Source: Eleginops maclovinus
Lineage: Eukaryota > Chordata > Actinopteri > Perciformes > Eleginopidae
Reading direction: 5' to 3'
Length of the DNA: 64,000 nt
Assembly: GCF_036324505.1 (NCBI RefSeq)
Contig: NC_086366.1
Span: 15,439,427 to 15,503,426 of the forward strand
Made by a program: the position numbers and the translations under genes. Shown piece after piece: positions 48,984-60,100 of this stretch. The notes beneath the pieces were generated by a model, which saw only the letters and a list, made by a program, of their open reading frames with translations, had not been told where the DNA came from and did no database searches. Each line of letters begins with the position of its first letter. Position 1 is the first letter of the stretch.

Positions 48984-48989
48984 AATAAA
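48984..48989 (+). terminator. hspa8: hspa8 polyadenylation signal AATAAA
   Basis: Canonical hexamer 297 nt after the stop, within CTAAATAAAACATTTTTTTG, the usual spacing for Hsc70 transcripts. Confidence 0.75.
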
Positions 48990-49112
48990 ACATTTTTTTG
49001 AAATTGAAATAATAAGCATCTCATTCAAAACATAAATTATAAAAGCTTCTATGACATCCCATTCTGACGGATTATGTGTGTAATAGTATATATCTGCTTA
49101 ACACCTAATATT

Positions 49113-49192
49113 AAGTAAAGTGTATAATGTGGAGTTCAGGTAAAGTAATTTTAAAGTTGCTTATACCTGAACTCTACATCATACAATCCAGG
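49113..49192 (+). repeat. Imperfect inverted repeat between hspa8 and lim2
   Basis: GTATAATGTGGAGTTCAGGT on the left is mirrored by ACCTGAACTCTACATCATAC on the right, separated by AAAGTAATTTTAAAGTTGCT. It could form a hairpin or be the ends of a tiny MITE. No target duplication was established. Confidence 0.55.
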
Positions 49193-49338
49193 GCTGCAGT
49201 TGATCGAATATTATTTCTGATCATGATTCTGGCTCCCCACAATACAATGAACATTGACAGCGATATTGTCAAAAATGCATTCACCTGCTCATTGTAAACT
49301 CCACTGCATATCAAATCAAGTGATTCCTAAACTATCGG

Positions 49339-49352
49339 CCACCAGGGGGCGA
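49339..49352 (+). promoter_or_regulatory. CTCF-like motif between hspa8 and lim2
   Basis: CCACCAGGGGGCGA agrees with the CTCF core at 13 of 14 positions, on the plus strand. It sits between two convergent genes. CCACCAGGGGGCGATC text also occurs inside some fish repeats, so occupancy is uncertain. Confidence 0.45.
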
Positions 49353-49769
49353 TCATCGAGATGTTCGGGCTTCACTTTTCAAGAGTCATCACTTTGCTGT
49401 GGAGGCATGTAGAAACTGATTGTTTCAACTGCAGTTGAGAATGGTAAAAAAATGAAATACAAAATGAGGGAAATGCAGTGAACAGGAATGTAGCAAAACA
49501 TGGAAGTAAAAGCAGATTTCTGTGAAATAAAACCTATTTGTCCCAATTTACATTTATCTAACTACCCACTTTTGGTTAATAGTCCCTCTTTTGGGAGGAG
49601 GTTACCACTGTGAAACTGTCACTGCTTTGGTTATAAACCACAAAATAAATTTGCTAAAAATGGATGTAGCTGCTTCACCTCAAATGATGGTATATCATTG
49701 TGTACCCCTGCATAAAGTTTTATTAATTTAGAGAGACAATACATTCAACAAATGCCTTTTTTTCCTAAT

Positions 49770-49775
49770 TTTATT
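49770..49775 (-). terminator. lim2: lim2 polyadenylation signal
   Basis: TTTATT on plus, AATAAA on minus, about 103 nt after the lim2 stop. A second hexamer lies at 49719-49724. Confidence 0.5.
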
Positions 49776-49877
49776 TTGCTTATTCATGAATATTCAGGAA
49801 GAATTCATGTTGAGTTGGTTCCTCTTGGCCATACATTATAGACCAGTGCTTTTGTGTGTGTTGAAGTAATTGGCAGG

Positions 49878-51067
49878 TCAGCGCGAGTTAGAGTTTCTTG
49901 GGCATTCGTGCATCCGGTAGGCACACATGTAGAAGATACCTAAAAGAGAATAACCAGATCATCAAACATCATACATAACCATGATGCACACATATGTGCT
50001 TTATCTGAGTTGATGTGGAAGGATGCATACCTGAGAAGAAAGTGAGCACCACTGCCACCCAGCCCATTATATAGGACCAGGAGAACCGCCAGCTGCCATA
50101 GCGTTTACCATAGTAGTTCACTGTCACTCCTGTGTAGACAGCCATGGCCAGCAACACAAAGAAGCCTGCACAACAGATACAATCATCAGGTTTAACTGAT
50201 AAAGGTCTCCCTTACAAAAGAGAGGCTTGCCTGTTACTCCGGCAGAAGAGCTTACAGGAGATGAAGAAGAGAATGCCGGCTGCAAATGTCTTGTCAAACC
50301 CATCAAAGGAAGAGTAGTGGATGAAGGCCATGACGCCGATAACAATGCCAATGAAACAAGCCAGCAGGGAAAGAATCATGAAGGCCCGGGTGGCATCCCA
50401 GTACGCTGTGGGTGAGAAATGAGAAGAGAGTCTGAATGATAACATTTAAAAGTGTGGGTGTGTTACTCACATAATCCATGTCATTCATAGTGTGGGAATG
50501 TTAAATGTTCAATCATGCTTTAATATTTTTCAAATAGTTATTCATCCAATCATTTTTATGACAGATTACTGAAAATTATTTTATTTTCCCCAGCATATAT
50601 TAAATATATCAAGGTACAAACTATTTCTTAAAAGTCACAAAAATGTCTACTTTTAACTAGCTATCTCTCAGTACATCACCTGTACCAAAAGAAACATCTG
50701 CTTTTTTTTTACATGACTACCTTGTATTTGAGGATTTACATTTGGCATATTTTACCAAACAACCCAACAAAGCTCAGAAAAAAAGTAACGCGTTGATCAG
50801 GGTTCGTGTGGAATTGAGAGTTGACAGACTTGTTGTCAGCAAACTAATAAATATAAATGAGGATGCGCCTGTGCAAATGCAGAGAGTCTTACCAATGCTG
50901 TCTGTGTGAGCCATGCATTTCCCTGGCACACAGTACCGCCACAGGCCCTGGTGCATGTAATTGCTGGAGTGACGGTACTGCATCCAGTAGTCGGTTGCTG
51001 TGGAGACGATGAGGAGTATGTTCCCGACTCCGGCACAGAACAACCCACCTCCCATGAAGCTGTACAT
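49878..51067 (-). CDS. lim2: lim2, lens fibre membrane intrinsic protein (MP20)
   Basis: Four-pass PMP22/claudin-family protein of lens fibre cells, involved in fibre cell contacts and lens clarity. Coding exons on the minus strand: 51067-50893, 50405-50256, 50165-50031, 49939-49878; 173 codons, the same as human LIM2. It begins MYSFMGGGLFCAGVG and includes the family signature GLWRYC with a following KC in the first extracellular loop. It also contains RAFMILSLLACF, VYTGVTVNYYGKR, RFSWSYIMGWVAV and FYMCAYRMHEC. Four hydrophobic segments are at roughly residues 4-25, 66-86, 99-120 and 140-160. An acceptor (ggcag) immediately before the ATG shows at least one non-coding exon upstream. Fish have several lim2 copies; which one this is cannot be decided here. 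Confidence 0.93.
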
Positions 51068-51068
51068 C

Positions 51069-54000
51069 CTGCCAAAAACACTGACTGACACACAGAGAAC
51101 AGCAGAGCAGGTCAGACTTTCCCAATTAGAGCAGGCAGTTCCTGTTACAGAGCATTGGGATACACTCAAAATGAATAAAACAATAGATAAAATAAATACA
51201 GTAGGGTGCCACCATAAAAAATGCGGGATCTTGACATATCTGATTATAGTAACAGTACTCAATGACACTGAGAGGAAATCTACACAGTGAACATGCGGCC
51301 AACTCACCCTGACAATAAATTAACCTCCAACACTGTCAGGCTCAGCGGTGGGTCCAAATAGATTTTTTTTAGAAACAGAAATGTATTTTTAAATCAGGAC
51401 GACCGGGTTCTTAATATACTTTACATATCATTCTGCACCATAAGGTGAAATGAATAAAATGATGGCCACCACAGGAAGAATACTTTCTTTATAATCTGAT
51501 TTTAACGCATTCATAATATCATGGCATTTCAATCATTCATAAAAATAAGGGTTCCTGCCCCACAGTTAAAAAGCTACTGAAATGGGTACTCATTTGAGGG
51601 AAATGTAGAGTTCAGAAGGTTAACTAACAATTGATAAATATGATAAAGAAAGATAAGACAAATAATGAATCTATTAGAACATATACACTATTTCACACAA
51701 TATGTTTTATATTGATGGCCTACCTTTATCTTCTTCCCTCAGAAAAAGTCAGAGATTCCAATATTTCGGGTGGTCAAAGCACAGAGGAGCCCAATATTGC
51801 GCACAGCAGGCAGGAAGTTTTGTTTGTGCGTAGGAAACCAAGCGAACAAACGTGTGATGGTACAATGGAGCATGCTGAGCCACAACCAATCACAGAGGAT
51901 GAGTTTTGTGTTTTAGGGAATTTGCTGAAAATACAAAACTGTTAAAGCGCTGTGCACATCTGAGTAATACTGATGACACAGAGCTTTTAATTCAAAGTGC
52001 TGCACAACCACACAGCAAACTCATGGCCTGCAATAGGCTTAACCAGTAGCCATTGCTGGACAATCTTATTTAACAGAGATGTTTTGAAATGTAAAAACTA
52101 AACACATGTTAAATTATGTTTCAGCTTATATGTTGAGGGAAAATCATTGTCTAATATGGTGATGGAATTATCATTAAATATTCAAGTCCTTTCTGCCTTT
52201 AAATACAATTCCAAATTATTGTAATTCAAGTAGGGTGTTAATTTATATTAAATCAATACTTTTTAAAATAAGTAAATATAAACGATGAAGATACTAAAGC
52301 AACAAGACTCATTATGTGTGCTTTTAATGTATTTTCCTCCCGCACAATAAAGGCTGAAATACACACTTAAAGTTTATTCATTAATATTTAGACTTTAGAC
52401 ATATTTAGTAGTTCCCCAGCGCTTAGTTGGCGAGGCCAGACCAGGGTCAGTTTATATTAAATTCTAGATGGAAAACTGCTCAGACATTCATAAAAAACAT
52501 GTGTCACTGAACCTAAACACAGCTGCATTAATCCAGAGGAGAAAATGCGTACATATTACTTTTAGCAGCAAATAATATGATGATCTGGATCGTGGACTTC
52601 TCATAACATCTGTGCTAACATCTGCTTTTTACAGTATGAATAAATCTGCTGCTAAAAGAGTTGTTTTTCATAGCATCATTTAGAGAGTAATGAGTTGGAA
52701 GATATTTCTAGGTGAGAAATCATTCACTTTATTCCATGGTGTTCTCGTTTTAAATGGAAGAGAGGGTCACAGATGATACATCAGGAGTTTGACATGATAT
52801 GTTGTTTAAGATGGAAACAGTAGTGGGGCAACAAGTGCAACATCCCCAGGTTACAATTTCACACTTATGCCATTTCACATTTCCCTCAAAGTTAAACGGT
52901 TTTAGCCGACTGGGTGCATACCGTTTTTCCTCAATGTACTGTTACTGCTCAATCCCATTTTCGTGCTGTCTGGGTATAGCCGCGGGCCAAAATGAACATC
53001 TGCTGAGCAAACTCATTCTACCACAATCCACACAATGGGTAATCTTCTCAGAAAGATGCTTGGGATCCTGACAAAAAAAATAAATAAAAATGCACGTCAC
53101 TATGTATATTGAGTTTAGATAAGCTATCTGCTAAGACTGGTGCATGTTAATTAAATGATATTATGATAGTGGCTTAAACTCCTAGAATAGCACAGTGCTC
53201 TCCATTATACTTAGTTAGTTGGAAGCTTTAGACCGCTGTTCAAAAAATGTATATCAGTCAATGGCAAATTAAGGATGTTCTACTTGAATATATAAAACAT
53301 GTGTTTGTCCTGCATGACATTACATGTCACATGACAAGTGCAAATGTCTCCTGGTTCTTCCTGATGTTTATTGTGTATTGATGTGTGACACCTACCCGCT
53401 CCTGATTATGCTTCTTTTTTAATTTTACTTAACCTCCAATGTTTCAGGGGAGGCCCAGTGATTGGATTTGAGTTATTAGATAAAATAAGATCAGAGATAG
53501 AGTGTAAGATATATATAAAAAAAAAATCAAGGCATTTGGTGTTATCTGAAGTAATGTGAAACAGCAATATTAGGCTTATGTTTGCCCAATTTTTGAGTAC
53601 CTTTCTGATCAAATAACACAATACAAATAAAATAAACAAAACCAAGCAAGTAAACTGAGAGGGCGCAACTTTTCCAAAGCTTTGTCGGAGAAGAGCATAG
53701 ACTTTTAAAACCCCTCCTCTAGAGATTTTACTGATGACCAGCAAAATACATCACATGGTGCCATGGCAAACACAGTCCCCCTGCGCGTCTCGGTTATGAC
53801 CAACAGATGGGGCTATTTATCCGGTTTTGCAGCAAAGAGTAAATCCTGAGTTGGATTTCCATATTGTTGTCAATACGGATTAGCAATTGACTTGCCTTTC
53901 CATAAGGATAATGACACCAACACCTCCTGGTGAGTTTTTTTTTTATCTCACATACAGGTTGGATACTGATGAACACCTGTAGAGTCGGTGTAGGGTTACA

Positions 54001-56379
54001 ACACTAAGGATAATCTCCTGCTGGCATGTCGGCTTCCGCTAATAATTTGTTGTCATCATGGAAGTGTTAATGACATTTAGGCTTGCGTTCTTTAATTTAA
54101 ATTCTACTAATGTCTTCAATAGTTCAACCTTTTCATTTAGATTTCTTTGCTTACTTTCTTTTTTTGCCTTGAGAGGACAGCAGAACAAAACGATTGTTAT
54201 ACTTCATTACATTCAAAATACATGCTCACTAGCCCCTTCAATTTGTTAGACAGAAATCATAGACAACATCCTGTCATAACAAAAACAAATAGGCCTAGGC
54301 CCACAAACATAAATCTTTCTTCTGTTGAATAAGCCTAGACTGCACACAGCCATACACAATTGTAGACATCACCAAACAACACTCCATTAGGGCCAGAAAT
54401 ATGCCCAAGATTTGTTCAAAGATATCTTCTCTTTCCATGACTCCATATGTAACTTAATCAAATGTAGTCAGCAGCTCAAACCATTCCTCAAAGCCACATC
54501 ACTTCCAGTGTCTCAATATTATCCCACATCTTGTTGTTGTCCCCAGACTGATCCATAACCTTTCTTTGTTCATTTGAAATGATATTGTCAGGTTACAAGG
54601 ACAGAATACTGAAGCTGGAGATTTAATCAACTGTAATTAGAAACAACTTATTAAACCAAGATTTAAGGTGAGTACAGAAAAACTCTCTATTCAGCAGATG
54701 AATAAGAACACAGCATTTATGTGTCCTTGCAAACACACCATTCTGCACAGTGAAGTGAAGCAACTGAAGTAACACATAGTGAAACACATTTTTGAATGGA
54801 GGAAGACTTCAAAAAACTACATTGTAGGATGGTTAAAAAGTCTTCAAAAATAAAAGGGATTGTCTAACAGGGGTTTCTGTATCCAAGGGTGCACTTCCAC
54901 AGTTTCAAAAGCGTCCCTGGAATATGAAAAATTGAAAAGAAAAGCATAAATAATACAAACATGACATTAAATGATAATTAGGTTGTAAGACTTTATCAAC
55001 ACATGATGAGATTAACATCATAAAACATATTTAGAAAGTGAGCTCAGAACACCTGCTGGAATGTGCCAAAGAAGTTTGATCTCCTCTCCTCAAGATGTTT
55101 ACATTAGGGCTGATTTTGCTCAAACATCATAACCTGTTTAGAAGGCAATTGTGGATGAAATCTAACCTACATTTTGATAATAAAACTTGTTTTTATAGTA
55201 TTGCAAACCCTATTAGGGTTTATGTATTAACTGGAATAGGGTTAAAGCAGTTGAATTAGACAGTTTCAAAAAGGCGGTTCAAATATATGCATAGATTTAA
55301 AAAGATCTATAGCACAAATGACACCTCCTACTGTTGGTCCAGTTGAGTACATTTGTCTACTCATGTGAAGTGGACTCAGTGTGTATGTGTTTGTGTGTGT
55401 GTGTGGGGGGGGGGACCACAGAGGCCCTAATCCATGCTACAGGCCATACAATTGTAGAACCCTTTTAAATTGCATCGGATTACCATTATCCTCCTAGCCT
55501 GGTGGGACCCAGTGAGTATTTCCCGGAGGCAGTGGAGTCCAACTCACTTTCCTCGCCATCCGACTGCTCTCTGCCAACAGACTGTAAACCAATGAGATCT
55601 GCACACAAGAGGCTCATGCAGCAGATGAAGGTGCAGACGTGAAGAAAGGCTTTTTATATCCCGATCGCTGTCCCATTTCAGGAGACGCACAGCGAGATGA
55701 AGGTTACCTCCTTTCATTAGTCCATATTCACACACAGGTCTTTTCACAGTGCAATCTGAAAAAGGCATCAAATAATTCACTATCTCGTATCAGAAGAGCC
55801 ATTTTACTGGAACACGAGATAACCAACTCCTCAGAGACATTTGGCTCTGATGGAAAAATTTGAGCACACTCCTCTGTCCTCTCTGTATTCTACTGCAAGT
55901 CATGGATTATCCACACACATACAGTAGATGTGGTTTCATTTCAACATTTCAAATATTTTGCTCACTGCACTTAAAAGGTTTGTACTTGAAATATCTCAGG
56001 AAACTTAAAATATGTGTTAGTATTGTCTAGTATAATTTCTGTTAATGTTGACATAATATATTGACAACTGCAGTTATGGTACACATAACAAAAAACTAAC
56101 TTTGCCTCATGGTTCTGAGGCACTTCTGTAAATGTCTTCATGTTCTTTAATTTCTTGAGGAGGAGGCAACATTTTTATTATCACAAATTATGTATTTTAG
56201 CACATATTTCAGAGCCCTAATGTTTAAATTATCTGCATGTCCAGGGATCCATAGGTCATAAACAAATGTAGTATTTTCAGGATGACATATGACCACAGCA
56301 CTGATCTACATTACCAGGCTATACTTATGTAATATTCAGTATGATTCACACATGGACAGAAGCATTTTATAATAAATGT
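51069..56379 (+). other. lim2-robo3 intergenic region
   Basis: 5.3 kb of AT-rich sequence with only scattered short ORFs. Features seen: a GT-rich run with poly(G) at about 55378-55415, and an open minus-strand stretch at 55490-55640 discussed among the findings. A lim2 5' exon and promoter should lie in the left part but I cannot place them. Confidence 0.5.
55378..55415 (+). repeat. GT-rich simple repeat with poly(G)
   Basis: GTGTGTATGTGTTTGTGTGT run ending in ten G. Simple sequence. Confidence 0.7.
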
Positions 56380-56385
56380 TTTATT
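56380..56385 (-). terminator. robo3: Candidate robo3 polyadenylation signal
   Basis: TTTATT on plus (AATAAA on minus) about 735 nt beyond the proposed robo3 stop at 57119. Selected by position and strand only. Confidence 0.4.
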
Positions 56386-56498
56386 GGTCAGTTTAAAAAT
56401 CTTGACAGAACGAACACACTGGTGATCTACAGGGACAACACAGTACAAAGTCACACAGAAATGAGAGATACAAAACAGTTACACACACAGAAACAACA

Positions 56499-56668
<170 letters not shown>

Positions 56669-57118
56669 GTGATGGTTCATTAACACATTTTCTGCCTCAT
56701 GTCTTCTCCAGTCTTTTATCAAACACGCGCATCATCATGGTTTCATGGTCAGGAGTAAACAGATACATTCATTAATTTGCTGTACAATAATGTAATATTT
56801 TCGTCAACTTCCCATTACCTAAAAATACAATATTTTTTAAACCCGAAATCTATCTTTAGTAACACATTTGATCATATTTTTAAAAAATCGTAAAGATATC
56901 TATATACACTGAGAGAGGGTGAAGAAATCACAAAAAATAAAGTGGAAATCATCAAGATAAAACAATAATAGTTCATGAAAAGGCAGATGGCAAGCCTTGA
57001 TGCTTTCCCTTTAGTCTTCAGTTTTTCATAAGATACCATGGCAACAGATTGATGGTGCGCACAGACAGGAAATCAGGGAGAAAAGAGGAGGATATGTTGT
57101 CATGAAGCTGGAGTCTTT

Positions 57119-60100
57119 CTACATGAGGTTCTGGAAATAAACACATAGAGTAACGTTTATATACAGGTTAAATACAGAAACAGGATCAATATTTTTGGGA
57201 TATTCGTTTCTCTTTTCTTGATTTTAATACATAAAACAACACAAACAGACAAGGAAATTTTATCAGACAAAAAATTATATTACTATACAATTATTTCTGA
57301 AAAGTTGTGGAAGTGGAATATTGAGAAAAAAACGTTTTTGGTCTTGGCTGAGGTGGGAAACTTTATTGATAAAAAAAAGAGTGTTATCTAAAACAGAATG
57401 AATAGATTATGACATTCATGAGGCATGTGACTTATACTTAGTCCACCTGTACACAGGTATTTTTGAAAAAACAGTTTTTTGTTGTATTCCGTCATAACAA
57501 TAAATCCCACCAACATAAAAAAATACATCTCTTTTGGATTGGATTGGAATTAAGTTTTATTAAAACTGGCAATGTTGTAACATTAAAATGTTGGTGATTT
57601 CCTAAAGTACCTGTGTATGTGTGGACAAGCCCTTCAATGTCCACAGAAGCTTAACGCTATAAAACCGAGCGCACTGCAGTTTCGACTCATTCATTCGTTC
57701 TACACAGGTTTTACTGCTATTTTTCAAACCTAAAAAAAGCAACTTCACTCTCAGAAGACACATTTCAGGTGGTCCTTGGCATCGCTTCATTTACTTAATC
57801 CTTATCTGTTGAAGCATAAAGGCTTTTTTAAATAGAAATGAAGAAACGTGACCTCATTAGTGACGCATCGCAAAAGAGATAACTGCGCCCACTCTGACAT
57901 CCTAGGCCATAAACTCAATTTTCCCGGTCTACAGTGTTTCTGAAAATATTCACTCTACAAGGAGTTTTACAAAATAACTTTTAGTGACATAAAAACACCT
58001 TTTGCATGAGGTGTAAATCCTAAAAAAAATACCCGTGAACATATGGACTAAGCCTTAGATAATTTAGTTTTTCACTCACTAAGGTGACTACTTTAGGCAG
58101 TTTAGTGATAAACTGACGCACACTGCACAGACATAATGTACGTTGAGCACCTGTAAGTCTAGACATACCTCATCTCTCTTCCGGCCTGCGGTGGAGGGTC
58201 GCGAAAGGACTCCTCCATCCAGGGAACCATAGCCTGACATCTGGACCTGGGGCACGAAGCTGGACTGTCCGTATGGGATTACATTCTCATCTGTGGATGA
58301 CAAACAAATCACTCTGAGTTACAGCTGTATTTATATAGGTTAAACCCTAAATGATGGAGCAGACTGAAAATAGACCCCCTGCTACTAAAAGCAGTGCTAC
58401 TACTATGGGATAATAAGTGTGCATACACGGGAGGCAGTTGGTTCTTTCTAAGCTCCAAGGGATTTGTATGTAAACATCACAATAATATTAATACACATCT
58501 ATTTGGGTGCCAGCTGTTGACACGAGAGGGCTCTTGGGACAGATATTGTTCTTTTATCATCTCTGGCTGACAGATACAGAGTGACGCTACAGAGGTGGGT
58601 TTCACATATTGCACTTACCCTGTGGTGACCACTTTGTAGCTCCTCTCCTCTGGGGTGAGAAAAGTTCTCCCCTACTCTGAAGAGAAGGCGAGTCGCTTCC
58701 CTCTTTTTTTTGAGCTTCTGTTCGACTGCGGCCCATAACATCAGCAAAGAGCTGCAAGGAGTCATCTGTAGGGGGAGGGGCTGGTGGAGCAGGAAGTTCT
58801 GCATATGATTGATCATTGTTGATTATTAAAATACACACAGAAATATGGCTTAAAGAAATAGTTAATTTAAAATAAAAAGGAATTTATTTGCTTTCTTGGG
58901 AGATTTCAATTAAGAGCTACAGCAAGGAGTCGGTTGGCTTAGCTTAGCATAAAGACGGGAAACAGGTAGCCTGGTGCTACCTAAGATTCACTTAGTTCAA
59001 CTGCTAACATTGCTTCAGCAGTGATAAGTATTTGTTTCTTGTTTGTTGAACACAACTTGTCAATTGGTTATTTAGGGGGGCTAACTGCCAAACTGGTTCT
59101 TGGCTGTGAACAGTTGCCAGGCAACAAGTAGAGGATTTAACTGCTTCTAAAACTCTGCAAGATACAAATAAAAGCGTTTAGCAACATGTCAAATATTATT
59201 TAACATTTACGATACTACAACTCGATTCAAATATTTAGACAGCAATGAATTCTGGCTGCATTTTCACAGCCCCGTTTCTTTGAAAATGTGCTGATTTGGT
59301 ACAGTAATGGATAAACTGAAATCATGAACTGATGTGGGGGGATCACCAACTTATTACAGTTACAGGGGGCATGCAGTGGTGGACTAGCAGAGCAACATTG
59401 CCGTCTATAGAGCTAAGCTGCTGATGTGGAATAAAATGATTATGTAAGAGTCTTATAATTAGTATCACTGTTATCTTTTTATGCAAACTAAAACACAAGT
59501 TAGATGAGTTACAAACAGTGTGTCATACCTGCTTGGCTGTTTAGCTCTCGCCTGAGTTGTCCATCCTTGGAAGTTTTCTTCTTACCCCTGGATCTGTGTG
59601 CTGGGGCTAGGGGGCTCAACTCGGCAGCTGGAGCAGGAAATTGTCCTGACAAGACAGCACACTGATGTTATCCTCAGGAAACTTGGAACACTGAGCTGCA
59701 CTTTGAATAAATAGGACATGATTTTTGCGTACCACTACTTACTTCTGGGTAACATCATAAACTAAATTATACACGACACTGTGTGGTTGTGCACTGCATC
59801 TTGGGAAGTCACTTTCAAAGATGTGAACTGAATATGAACTGACCTTTTCCGAGGCTTTCACCCTGGAAGTCTTCTGCCCATTGGCTGGTGTGGTACACCT
59901 TCCCGGGAACATGGGCCTTGGTGTTGGTAAACAGATTTGGGTTGGACTGAGAGACCTGGGAGTGGTGACGGGCCAAGAGGTCAAAGTGCTGCAGTCGTGC
60001 AATGTCGCTGGGCTGGAGTGTCTCTCGCTGCGGGGAAGACATCAGTGTTTCTGAGAGGAAAGGCTCTTCAGGCTTGGAGGGCAGGCTGGAGAGTTCCTCT

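Larger units (their letters stand above)
48990..49769 (+). other. hspa8-lim2 convergent intergenic region
   Basis: AT-rich, with the CTCF-like site at 49339-49352 as its only notable feature. The pair of text blocks near 49110-49190 (AAAGTGTATAATGTGGAGTT and its near-inverse) forms an imperfect inverted repeat of about 40 bp per arm. Confidence 0.5.

Noticed and set aside
51631..51945. 104-codon ORF upstream of lim2
   Set aside because: No family resemblance; low-complexity hydrophobic start and no splice support.
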